Assembly (NCBI GenBank): GCA_963377175.1
Contig: CAUJNA010003505.1
Coordinates: 353,331-417,330, forward strand
Direction: 5' to 3'
Origin: Effrenium voratum
Taxonomy: Eukaryota; Sar; Dinophyceae; Suessiales; Symbiodiniaceae
DNA length: 64,000 bases
The translations under genes were made by a program, and so were the position numbers. Position 1 is the first letter of the stretch, and each line of letters opens with the position of its first letter. Shown one piece after another: positions 32,618 through 42,983 of the stretch. The notes beneath the pieces are model-generated. The model was not told the origin of the DNA. It did no database searches and saw only the letters and a list, made by a program, of their open reading frames with translations.

Positions 32618-35600
32618 TAGAACAGCCTAATCAACGCCACGACACAGAAACGTGTTGCTTTGTACACTAAACGTGCCCTCATGAATGCATGCAGCAATAA
32701 ATGGCTTGACCGCTTTGTGCGCAGCACAGCAACCAAACACAAGCAAGCAAGCTAGCCAGCAAGCCAGCAAGCCCTGGAGACAATTACCTTCAGCGCCGGA
32801 AGGAAAGCAAGTGCTTTTCCGGCGAAACACGGGTGTTTGCGGTGTTTTCTTGTCGTTTTCATCCTCGGGCCTCACCCCATTTGCCGCTCACCCCATTAAT
32901 TCCCTTCTAACAGAATCTCGTTTGGGATTACGGAGTTGCCGTATTGCCAGGCGACCGCTCAATGGATAGTAGGCAACAAATGGAGCTCGGGTCCTGAGTG
33001 CCTGGCCTTTAGTCACGTTTTGGGTTTGGCCAGTTTAGCGGCACACTTGGCCTGTTTTGTCCACCCAGGAATTGAAGAAACCATCATGTAGAGCCTAGAG
33101 GTAAGAAATCTTGGTTTAACTGGAAGAACTGGTTTGGTCAAGTTGCAAGAAAGTTTGGCTCGATGCCTTTTCCATCCAGACTTGGAAGAGGGGCTTCTCC
33201 CCACCTGCACATTGGCAGAATTTCATTTCATTAGCATAATATCATCCGGATATGAAGGGATTACCAATATTGGGGTCCTCTTTTTGGGGGGAAACCACGG
33301 GGAGAGGAGCAAGGTGGGACGGGGGCAGGGGGAAGGAATTCCATGGTTGAACGAGCTCGCCCATGACGTAGGTCCCGTACTTGGAGATCCATGTGTTACT
33401 AAACGTGCGGGTCAATAGGCTCATCCGTGCCTCCGAAGCAATGGATGGAAGGGGCAAGTATGGTTGAATCCGTCAAAGTTGGAAGTAGGGGTACATGTCT
33501 CGTGGTTTCCCTGTACGGTTTGCTGAGAATTGATGGCGCCTTTCCCTCATTTATCTTGAGTCAACTGTCCTTACTTTCCGACATGGCCGTGGGCCAAAAA
33601 TTGTACCCAAAATGGAACGCTGGCAAATAGACACATGGACTAAAACCCGGGGTCCCCTGGTGGTTTAGTTTTGACCCATATCCGCACAAAGGGAACAGCC
33701 ATCTGGCGAATCTGCTTTCCGCCCGACATGAGGCGGCCACACCATCACCCTCAAGGCCTGGCAGAGGGCTGAGGGCTTGAGACGAGAGGATAAGTCACCG
33801 AGCCCAAATCGTAGTTACGAGGGACGAGGGTTGAAACCAAAAGGAGGTTATTGAGACACTTGGGCAAGATTGCAGGCATGTCACGGATCAAGAATCAGGT
33901 TTGCCCGATAGGAGCATCCTGGCAAGAATGTATTAAAACTCGGGCGGAAACCCTGGGCTGATTTTTGTGGAGAACCAAAACCAGCCGGTGAGGTTTCGAT
34001 TTCCATTCCAAGGTAGAGACATGATTGAACGCTGGGTGGATGCCTGATTGCCGCTGGGGCTACCCTTCAGACCGAGGCTTGCGACTTGCCCCCCCTCCCC
34101 GCAGAAAACATGTTGTCGCGCACAGATCCCCTCTGGGACGCGAAAGCTTGTACCTTTTGGAATGGGAGGGTCGCAGTGCACCACCCCATATTATCATATT
34201 TGTAGGCTATCCGCTGTACAACCTTAGGTTGAATGTTGACTGTCACATTGGTAAACGCATTACTTGCACAATTTAGGGGCATCCGCTCTATTTGTTTTGT
34301 TCATTCCGTCAACCTTGTTGTGTTACAAATGCAGATTTATTTGTGTTCTTTTCCTTTCTCCAGTTCAGTGTGTCTTGTTTTGAGCTGGTACCCTGTGGAT
34401 ATTAAAAGAAATCACCCATTGTGGAAGTTCTCCTTTTGGGAAGCGAGCCAGTTGATTCCATGATGTGCTGCTCAGTTTGCGCTCAACTGAGCACCAATGC
34501 CGCAAGAAAGTTCACACATCGCTGGCCACCCTTCTGCACAAATGCTCACTTTGCAATCATCACCACGCGTTCTTGCTCTCTTGGCAGATGAAGTAAACTA
34601 GCATAGACCAGTATTTGTTCCGAAGAGTTGTGTGCATATCTTATCAAACAGGTGAGCCAAGGCCTAAGCTCTAGACCTGGACTCGGGTAAATCGGAGTTC
34701 TGACTTTTGCCGGTTTGAGGCTTTTCTGGGGACGCATCAGTTTGGACAGCTGCCACTGCAAGCCAGGGCGGGGCAAACCTTGTTCACGTTCAAATGGGGA
34801 ACCAACACAAGTTGTTTCAACACTGGGTGTTTTTAAGCCTGGTTGCACCGGGGTTGGCCCAACTTAAGCTGACTTGACGCACAGCCAAAAATGTAAGGAT
34901 CCCTACGCTGTGGGGACCTCCGCAACGCAGCCCCACGCCCTTTGACAAAAAGAAAAACAGACCTCGCAGAACTTGAATTCGATGCCTTACACGATCCATG
35001 AACTAGCCGAGCTCAGATCATCGAACGAGGCTGGTATTAGTGTGCTTATGGTATGGAAAGCTTACCTGCATAAAAACGAGCTCACCATGTAGATCTTTTA
35101 CTTGGGACCCTCTGTTTTGGGTTTTGGGATTATAAGACAACATTCAGATTACCATGTGAATACCAGGCACATGTGTTTCAGAGGTGGCGCAGTGGGTAAA
35201 ACGTTGCCGGAGTGGATTATGCAGCAGTGTTCCCTCCTTGTTTCTGGGGTATTTTTTCCAAAAGGTTCTGTATTTTAGGGTGGACAAACTTAAATATAAA
35301 ACATGGTTCGAACTTTTGTTATTTTCGGTGTGCCCTGGGATTGGGCCAAAATTGGCAACGTTTGGACATACCAAACTAAAGGCAGAGAACAAGTTGAGCT
35401 TCATTTTGTTTAGCGGGGTTGGCTCAGTCAGCCTATATTTCCTTTCTGGTATCTTTAAACATCGCGTGTTGGTCAGCAATGAAATGGAGTTCCTTATAGT
35501 GGTTTCAAGCATGTTCTTTGGGCGTAAGAGAGAGGTTGTTTGTTCTTTGGTTCGGCCTTTTCATCCTCTTGTGAACATGATTGGGGTTGTTTGACCCCTG

Positions 35601-36505
35601 TTTTGGTGGTTTCGATGGAACACCACCAGGCGAACCACAATTTTGTGGGTCGAATCTTAAAACAGACACCCCCGATGGCTTGTGCACAGTGCGAAACAGC
35701 GGAGCTGCTTTGGGGGGGCTTCTAATTCTGAGGGTCCTTGTCGTCGGGATGCGACTCTGTTTTTCGGGTGGCGTGCTTTTCTGGGTACCCGAGTATTCTC
35801 CTGGTAGCTGGTTATATGCAGTGTTGCCCATGTGTTTAGGCCTTTGCGGTATCCAGAGTTACCGAGCTGCTCTACGACAGCATTGTCAATACAGCTTCGA
35901 CACGGGACCCTTGCATCGCCAAAAACCCTCAGGCAGGGGGAACCAAAAGGGGGCACTCTGAAAGGAGATTACTCTAAGGGTGTGTCACTCCCAATATGAG
36001 CGCCTCTAAACAATTAGAATGAGGTTGGGGGGGGGTATTTTAAAAAGGACAAATCAGTCATGATCACAGGATAATAGTGCAGGCAATTATTTAGCCCCTT
36101 GCTATACCCATGCGGCAAGAACCCTTTCTAGGACGCTTGTAGCAACCTTTGTTTGGGAGGGTGTAAGGGTGTTTGCGGAAAGCTCCCTACCCAAACACCC
36201 ACTTGGAACACTTACAGGATCCTTAAGTACATCAGAAAGTACCCTCCAGAACCCTCCGGGCATTTGCCTGCTGGCCGGCCAGGACAAGGGTAGAAATCTC
36301 CTGGGGATTTTCCGGTTTTTTTGTTTTATCAAGATCTCGAGTGACCCATTCTGCCCGACCGGACCGTGTTTGGATGTTCATACTTCTTAGTCAATAGGTT
36401 AGAACTACAGTTATAAGTCAGCCACCCGCTGCTAGTTGCAACCCTTGGTTGTACCTCGGGTGATAACCTACGTACTTAGGTTGAACATCCAAGTTGGACC
36501 GCCAG
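32618..36505. other. Non-coding interval
   Basis: No supported exon. A tRNA A-box-like GTGGCGCAGTGGGT lies near 35184 without a matching B box. The dispersed GAGCTCACC motif occurs at 35078-35086. Confidence 0.45.
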
Positions 36506-36592
36506 GACCCGGCAGATGAGCCTTTGTGGAGCCTCACGGTGGATGACGCGGTTACGGACACCACCCGCATCCAGGTGCGGCAGGGCGTCTGA
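36506..36592 (+). CDS. C-terminal exon of an unknown gene
   Basis: Acceptor GGACCGCCAG is followed by 28 codons and TGA 36590-36592, starting at a codon boundary. The peptide reads DPADEPLWSLTVDDAVTDTT, then RIQVRQGV. Third positions are mainly G or C, and the reading stands out from the flanks. Earlier exons are not identified. Confidence 0.55.
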   Translation, partial: DPADEPLWSLTVDDAVTDTTRIQVRQGV

Positions 36593-36973
36593 CACCCGCC
36601 TCGCCTGTTGCACGGGTGAAAGGGATCCTTTTTCAGGAGTTGGCCAAGATTGGTTCATGCTGTTCCGTACTTCTATGCTTGGCGAAGATTGTTCTAATGT
36701 ACCAAGATGGTGCCCACATTGGTCAAGATCGGTGCCCACAAGTTGGTTCGCAAGGTTCTATGCTACGCTTTGTCGTACTGCTGCTGATACTACACATGGG
36801 AAAGCTGACATTGCGATCGGCTGCTTGTCCCTTCCCACATCACGATGAGAAAACAAATATTCCTCTTGCGCCCGACAGTCTTCTGACATCGCATCACGCT
36901 CTCTCTCTCATGTCCCTTTCAACGTGCCCCAAGTGATTCTTTTTGGGGACTAAAGGCAAAGCGTCCGCGCCTT

Positions 36974-37035
36974 ATGTATGGTATAGTATGGTGTAGTAAA
37001 GCATAGTATAGTCTAGTATAGTGTATAGTATAGTT
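36974..37035. repeat. TAGTATAG-type degenerate repeat upstream of the 37.1-kb gene
   Basis: Short imperfect units of TATGGTATAG, GTATGGTGTAG and AGTATAGTCTAG fill about 60 bases, ending 110 bases before the ATG at 37146. Dinoflagellate genes usually lack a TATA box, so a promoter role is only a possibility. Confidence 0.7.
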
Positions 37036-37145
37036 TGCAGCGTAGGAGGCTACTCCTCACAGCAAGCGACCGCACGATGTATCTCTGGAGACCCCACCGA
37101 CTCACACTCATGTGGCAGCCATCAGAAGCTCAGCCCAGTTGAAAG

Positions 37146-37817
37146 ATGGAGGCCTTTTCTGTGGTGGTCCTGGTGCTAGCAGTCCTGCTGGGGCTGATGT
37201 TTGCCTTCTTCACGGTGCTAAACCTCTTTGCCGACCTTCCCTCCAATCCATTCGGCTCCTTTGGTGTGAGATTCATCTACGAGATGGATGAGGTCATGGG
37301 GGGGCTGCTGGGTGTCCCGCATTACTCGAAGGTAGAGGCGGTCTTGTTGGCCGTGGGCTGTGCTGGCGCCTGGATCGCCGTGTTCACGGACGGGCTCCTG
37401 GTCCCATGCCTAGGCTTCATCTGCGGGGCTGCCTACATGCTGATCTGTGGCTTCTACGGCTACTTCGCGGGAACGGGAGCGGCGCCCTTCTTGGTCTTCG
37501 CCGCGATCAACGGGATTTGCCTTGGCGGCAAGGTGACCGAAATCCTGGAGCTGGCGGCAGACAGCGACGAGCCTCGCTTTGGGTCGAGCGGGTCGGCACG
37601 GGGCGACCTGCAAATTGTAGAGATCTTCGGGGCGGCGATGGCCTGCTGTGTGGTGCTGTCGGCCGGGGTCATGAAGGCACGGAACACCGACGAGCGGGCG
37701 AAGTTCAATCAGCGCTTCGTGCGCATCGCGGCTTGGTGTGACGCAAACTCGGGCTTTGTCTGGCTGCCCGGCAAGGGTGCGCCCGAGGGATTCGACGACA
37801 AAACTCTGATAGAATAG
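37146..37817 (+). CDS. Intact single-exon membrane protein, 223 aa, unknown family
   Basis: This is a clean ATG-to-TAG frame with strong G/C third positions throughout, clearly a real gene. Hydrophobic segments at about residues 5-27, 63-82, 84-107, 111-128 and 157-175 predict five membrane helices, the first able to act as a signal anchor. A charged stretch follows at 178-192 and the C-terminal tail (193-223) is soluble. The segment CGFYGYFAGTGAAPFLVFAA joins helices 3 and 4. A conserved-looking acidic loop (ELAADSDEPRFG) precedes helix 5. I do not recognise the family. The four- or five-helix plan resembles small DoxX-like or TMEM proteins, but that is only architectural. The lack of introns contrasts with the gene 3 kb downstream and could mean retroposition. 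A short upstream exon cannot be excluded, since GAAAG before the ATG could act as an acceptor. Confidence 0.85.
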   Translation: MEAFSVVVLVLAVLLGLMFAFFTVLNLFADLPSNPFGSFGVRFIYEMDEVMGGLLGVPHYSKVEAVLLAVGCAGAWIAVFTDGLLVPCLGFICGAAYMLICGFYGYFAGTGAAPFLVFAAINGICLGGKVTEILELAADSDEPRFGSSGSARGDLQIVEIFGAAMACCVVLSAGVMKARNTDERAKFNQRFVRIAAWCDANSGFVWLPGKGAPEGFDDKTLIE

Positions 37818-38604
37818 ATAGGGCTGTGTGGAATAGATCCTGAAGAGGATTTTCGCTCATGCTGGATCAACTGCGAATGGCTCTGAACTATCTAGAGCTT
37901 TGGTTTGATTTATGTTTTGGCCTCCGTGTACCGGGTACCCTTGTGAGGGTCGGGTCTTGGGAGCCACACCGGTTCGCCGCAGGAACTTTCCCGAAGGTCC
38001 GTTGAGGGAAATGGTTTCCAGGTACCTGCCCTCAGGTTGCATGCTAGGGTTGGGCAATTCAACCCGGTTTATGCATGTTCAACCGCATCATACTGTGGTT
38101 TCCCTTCAACATTGGTCTACCCTCAAAAGCAGACACACCCCTGGTGTACGTCGTGCATTTGCAGTGAGACAGCCAGCACGAGGCAATCAAGCCTTGGGAC
38201 GAAGTCCCAGGATGCCTTTCCACCAAAGTGTGGCCCTTCGCACCAACTGTTTGGTGACTTGATTCGTCTGATGCTGATGTTCATCCTATGAAAAAAACAA
38301 GTCCCCCTGCCGTGTTTGAATATTTTCAGTGGCTGGTTTTCGGCTGAGTAGGTTAGCTCATTTTATTTGGTGTCGACCCCTTTTTATTTGCGCCTGAGGT
38401 AGGAAGCCTTTGAGGCTAGCCCAAGCCCCAAATAGTTTAGTACAGACTTCTGGGTTTGGAGGCTAGGTCCTACCATGTTATTTTCGATCAAGGGAGCCAT
38501 TTTATTTTTGGTCAAGTGAGTCATGTATTTTTTTGCTTGTGCTTCGTCATAGTGACCCCACATGTTCTTGGCAACCTGGGCGAACATAGGGATTAGAGAT
38601 TGGA
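37818..38604. other. 3' flank of the membrane-protein gene, non-coding
   Basis: No exon, polyadenylation signal or clear repeat is visible. The 38.3-38.6 kb part is T-rich and leads into the palindrome array. Confidence 0.4.
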
Positions 38605-39510
38605 CTCAGTATTGGTAATGATAGGTTTAGCAATGGCAATACTGAATTTAGCATTGTCAACCTAAGATTCAGTATTGTCAATACTAAGTTTAGTATTGGC
38701 AGCGCTGAATTTAGTTTTCGGAACTTAGGATAAAGTATTGGCATTACTAAATCTTGTAAATCTTGGCAGTTTCGGGATCTAGAAGATCAACTCTGATTGG
38801 CTATACTGCGAGTTTAGTATTGGAATCTGAGACTACGTGGTGGCAATTCTTAATGTAGTATTGGCAGCACTGAACTTGTGGGAATCGCTGAGGCAAGGTA
38901 CATGTACAATTTGTCACCCTCATCCAAAGCCCCAGATTCCCTTATTGCCATTACCACTGATGTGGAACACGCTTTTGTAATTGGGGTGCCAGCATAACAC
39001 AACCATCCGGGCAAACAAATCCGGGCAAGCAGCATTAGGAATTCGTTTTTTGTTGGCCCCAAGCCATGAAGTGTAAGCGAACATCTTTATACAAGAAATG
39101 GAGGCCAAACAGTCACAATGAAGCCCTGATTTTGTTGAATCTGGTTGTTTCGTGGTTTTGACTGTTTCGTGGTTCGCTTTAATGTCAAACTTGTTTGGGT
39201 GATTGGCAATACTCAATTTCAAATTGGCAATACTCAATTAAAAGTCTTGGCTATCTTTTCTTAAGCGTTGGGAATCTGAGAGCAAGTCTTGGCTATACTA
39301 TCAGTGGCAATACTAAATGAAGTAGTGAGAATCTCAGAGTATGGTTTGGCAGGTCTCGATTTAGAATTAGCATTACTGAATTAAGTACTGGGAATCTGAG
39401 AATACGCCTCGGAAATCTTCAATCGAGAACTAGCAATGCTAAACTAGGCGTCTTGGCAATACTAAGTATAGAATTGGCAAGGCTAACATTAAGTATTGTG
39501 AATCTGAGAG
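38605..39510. repeat. Array of palindromic AGTATTG/CAATACT motifs
   Basis: About twenty loosely spaced half-sites such as AGTATTGGCA, GGCAATACTAAAT and TTTAGTATTGG run for 0.9 kb. Some combine into near-perfect dyads, for example AGTATTGTCAATACT at 38671-38685. Sub-units of GGGAATCTGAGA recur between them in the right half. The spacing is irregular, unlike a simple tandem array. Confidence 0.75.
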
Positions 39511-39724
39511 TAAGGCTTGGGAAAGATTAGCCCCTGAAGATTTTAGGCCCGGCCAAAGGGGTTGGCCTTTGCGGTTAGCCCCGTGGCCATTTCAATTTGC
39601 GACCTCTTTCCCGACACCCATTTTATTTTCGCCGAGGGGCTAACCTTTTCTTCTCGCGGGTCCCCTACTCGGTAACTTTTGGGAGGGTTAGCACCCCCAT
39701 TTTATTTTTGGAAAAAAAGGCCAG

Positions 39725-39741
39725 CCCCCCCCCCCCCCCCC
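39725..39741. repeat. C homopolymer
   Basis: A run of 17 C bases. Confidence 0.9.
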
Positions 39742-39841
39742 GTTTTATTTCAATAAAATGGGGGTCCCAACCCTCAACAAGACAGGGGGATAAAAAAGGG
39801 CCCAGGGGTGCGGGTCCTCGGATCAACCTTTGGCTTCGAAG

Positions 39842-39928
39842 ACGGCAGCTGATGCCGCTGCACCGAACCTCCGAGAGTGCAGATGGAGCGCTCCAGAACC
39901 ATTTTTGCAGCCACATCATGGAATCTGA
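39842..39928 (+). CDS. Exon-like island, possible C-terminal exon
   Basis: After TTCGAAG the frame reads TAADAAAPNLRECRWSAPEP, then FLQPHHGI and TGA 39926-39928. Codon composition favours coding to about 39,900. An alternative is that the exon ends earlier, at TTTTTGCAG (39,910). Confidence 0.35.
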   Translation, partial: TAADAAAPNLRECRWSAPEPFLQPHHGI

Positions 39929-40163
39929 TTGCAAGGGAAACCGCATGTTCGGAAAATTTAGCGATAGTGCAAGCTTAGACTTCACTACACCTGGTCTGGC
40001 TTGAAGGTTGAAAAGACGACAGCGAACACCCTGACACAACAAGCACCCCAATTGATTGCAACGTGTTTTGCTTTGCAATGCCTGTCAGTGCCTCGCAAAT
40101 CATGACGTGCCACTGCAATTACGTGCCGCAAGTATATAGTAAATCGACAAATACATATTTATT

Positions 40164-40185
40164 ATGTGTATATATATATATATCA
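40164..40185. repeat. AT microsatellite
   Basis: Alternating TA run 120 bases upstream of the methyltransferase first exon. Confidence 0.9.
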
Positions 40186-40359
40186 TACATAGCCCGGTGC
40201 ACATGCTTTTATATCCCATCGGTTGTGCTGAGGGAACTGCATGGTTGGGGCACAGACCCCCCCCCTTCCGGAAACCGTGAGAAATAATCACAAGGCCCTT
40301 TCGGTTTGCCTCTCGCTGGACCCCGTCATGGCACGCGGACCTATCTGAAGGGCGCGCCT

Positions 40360-42363
40360 ATGGCCGCGCTGGGGGATGAGGTGAGGGCCATGGTTTTCCA
40401 AGTGAGACCTGCTTGCCCTCCCGCCCCTGGCCCGGTTGTTGGGTGGCGTTGGGGGTTTTGGGAACAACTCCGCACAGCAGCCTACAAAGGGTCCCCAGTG
40501 AATCTCCTCTTTCTAGGTACTGTACTCTGAAAGGTGCTCTGTTATTTGAAGAACGTGGGTTTTTCGGTTGTTAGGGCTTATCTCTTGGGCTGCCACACTT
40601 GAAACTTTCTGTTGGTAGATGTTTCTTCGAGTAAAAGCATTATTAAGCATTCCATCTTGAGGGAAGTACGAAAGGCCGTTTGTATTTCTTTTGGCCCTCT
40701 TGAGGGTAACCACCGAAATGGGCAACACATAACCAACCTGTTCTCATTCCGTTTCCTATGACGTTGGAGCCCCTGCGGGCACACCCCGAACGGCTCAAAA
40801 CCATGAGACGCATATCTGAGCGGTGCACAAAAGGGGCGGGCATGGCCAGTACTTTAGGCTGGGTTACCAGGTCGGTACACCAAAGCGGGGTGCGCGATCA
40901 GCTGATAGCTGGAGGTATGGAACCCAAACCCTCTTTCTGCAGGTTTCGTGTGGTCCGCCCCTATTGAATATGTTTGTGTTGTGCCACCCAAACCGCACGG
41001 GGTTTCAGCTGAAAACACACTAAAACCAACGGGTTGTGGGCTTCCCAGGACAAGGTCAACCCCTTGCCTAAAAAGGAGGTATTTACAAGGTTTTTTAAAA
41101 TACAATGCAAGGGGCTAGATAATTAAAGTCCCCCCCCACCGCCATTCTAATTAGTCGGCCCAGATAGCACACGAGGGAAACTATTGTTGAGTTACACACT
41201 CTGTATTCATAAAGCTTTTGCGTCTGGTGCGGAGGGTCCCCACCCAGCCCAGTAGGACAAAGCTTTGGCGCAGTTCTGGTACAGCCCTGGCACCCTGGAG
41301 TGTTTGCTTGCGCAGTGCCGGCGCCGCGACGTGAATCGCATCGCCCTGCTGTCGGCACCCTCGCTGTACTTTGCGCTGGAAGCGGAAGTTCGGAAGCCGG
41401 CGGCAGGCTACCCTTGCGCCAGGGTCTTTGGAGCGACCTGGCTAAGTCTTCTCCGCGCTTCTTCCTTTGATCGTTGCTTTGAGCACCCTTTTCTTTGTGT
41501 TTTTTGGACACTCTTTTTGGGGTGGTGTTTGAAGGGAAACCACATTTGAGATCCAAGCAAGGAAGGGCGGGAGGTGGTCTTGTTCGAGTTTGATCAGAGG
41601 TGGGCGGAGGCAAAGAACTTTGCGTACTTCGACTATCGCGAAGGCGCACAAGGCGTTGATGAGAGGTGGGCGAACCATTTCGACTTGGTTCTGGCAGACC
41701 CTCCCAACTTGCAGCATCATCAGCACTAGCCCTTTTGAGTTGTTCTGGCTTCTTGGTTTTTTTCTTCATGTCCTTTCAGCCAACACGTTGCCTGGCCCAG
41801 GCAGATGGCCACTTTAGAGCAGTATGCGGATGTCATCAACAAGCTGCGAGCGGAGAAAGCCAAGGTCTTGTTCGTCACCTGTACTCATTGGGGAGGCTTT
41901 CTTCTGGATCGCCTGGGATTGTTCGACGTCGCCAGACTTCATGCACCGCTCTGCCCTTTCGAGTTTCCATTCGTTTGCTGTTTCCCGTAAATTCCAGTGA
42001 CCAGGAAAGGTTGTCACTTTTTGCAAGTTCTTTTGTTGCTTTTGCGTGGGTGTCCTTCTTTTTTGCCAGTCTAATCAAGTGTCCAGCCATATTCCCTGAG
42101 TAGTTTTAACTTCAGCAAAGGATCCACACAGCACTAACTGAAGTAGCATCGAATTAGATCTGGAACCTTTTTGTTTTTCAGGGGAAGCAACCAATCATTG
42201 TCCTACTCACCTGCAAGTTCAGCCCTGGACCAGACCTCGCTCGCCGTTCGCAAGGTAAATTTTCGGCCTTCCATGCCATCCTCCGCTTTGTCGCAGAGCG
42301 GGGCCTTTGGGCTCTTTGCCAACTACAAAGACCCGGCGCTTTGCGCCACGAGCCTCAGACAAG
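40360..42363 (+). CDS. EEF1AKMT1: eEF1A lysine methyltransferase, EFM5/EEF1AKMT1 (N6AMT2) type, multi-exon
   Basis: Six exons can be joined with consistent phase: 40360-40380 (possibly starting upstream in the same frame, from about 40306), 41256-41406, 41566-41713, 41780-41962, 42182-42254 and 42297-42363. The motifs run in family order. They are ALAQFWYSPGT (family SQFWYS), NRIALLSAPSLY (RIACISAPSVY-like), VVLFEFDQRW (LFEFDKRF), FAYFDY (FIYYDY), HFDLVLADPPN (HFDIVIADPPY), then KVLFVTC before a helix ending DRLGL, and FGLFANYKDP (EFRCYVNY). Members are cytosolic SAM-dependent enzymes that methylate a lysine of elongation factor 1A. Introns at 41407 and 41714 start with GC. The others start with GT, and all end in AG. 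The fourth residue of the catalytic DPPY/F motif is Asn here. Exon 42182-42254 adds a Ser-rich insert (SNQSLSYSPASSALDQ). The true C-terminus after 42363 is unresolved: the frame reads on to a TGA at 42443, or a donor at 42364 leads to a later exon. Confidence 0.8.
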
Positions 42364-42868
42364 GTTTGGCGGAACTATTGCAACTAGAATTTGCGGACAT
42401 GTTTGCTCTTAACTCAAATAAGCATGGAGTAGTAGCATGGTGAAATCAGGGCAGCTCTGATCCTCAAGATTTCGCCAACCTCGAGATCCCTCTAGTTTCC
42501 CTTTTTTCCAGGCCTCCAGTGCTGCTCTCTTGATTTTATTGTATTTGAGGGGATGGGCCCCTTGACAAGCAGACAAAACCGACTTTTTTTTCCCATGGCC
42601 ACTGGAGGTTCTGGGTTGGGGACCAGCTGGTCTTTACAATGGGGCTCGCCACGTAGGACCCCAGGAGTGAAGCCTCAGTTCGGTGAGTCACAAGGGTCCA
42701 GCGGTGCCCGTTGTCATACGTAGATTATAGGATCAGCCATGGATAAACCACATGTCCACGTGGCCAGCGCAATTCGGGACTTTTATTCCTGGGAAAGACC
42801 TTTTTGGTAAGCAGTGTAGACGTTAGACGTGTTTCGGCCAATCTCAAGAAGTGAAGGATTGGCCTCAG

Positions 42869-42983
42869 GGCACCAGGGCACCCTGGTCGGTCGCGACCAA
42901 GGAACCCCGAGGTGGAGAAGGACGAAGATGTGTCGGCCGAGTGCACTGGCTACTACCTGGGTTTCCCGGCGCAGGACCTTTGA
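42869..42983 (+). CDS. Exon-like island, C-terminal exon; possibly the last exon of the methyltransferase gene
   Basis: After the acceptor GGCCTCAG a frame reads to TGA 42981-42983 with RPRNPEVEKDEDVSAECTGY, then YLGFPAQDL. It lies 500 bases after the last recognised methyltransferase exon on the same strand. The phases do not match directly: the previous exon ends after one base of a codon, whereas this one needs two. Either an exon is missing between them or the exon belongs to another gene. An overlapping alternative exon from 42975 (TFDLPRGSQDRSPDVQRASS) is also open. Confidence 0.45.

Noticed and set aside
32245..32742. Poly-Ser and poly-Leu open frames at the CTA array
   Set aside because: Pure trinucleotide repeat translated in different frames.
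33013..33457. Reverse-strand frames suspected of being a Copia-type reverse transcriptase remnant
   Set aside because: No YVDD box or other RT motif in a continuous frame. Stops interrupt the only DD-containing reading.
36974..37035. TAGTATAG-rich tract as a TATA-type promoter for the 37.1-kb gene
   Set aside because: It is a degenerate microsatellite, and dinoflagellate promoters typically lack TATA boxes. Kept only as a repeat.
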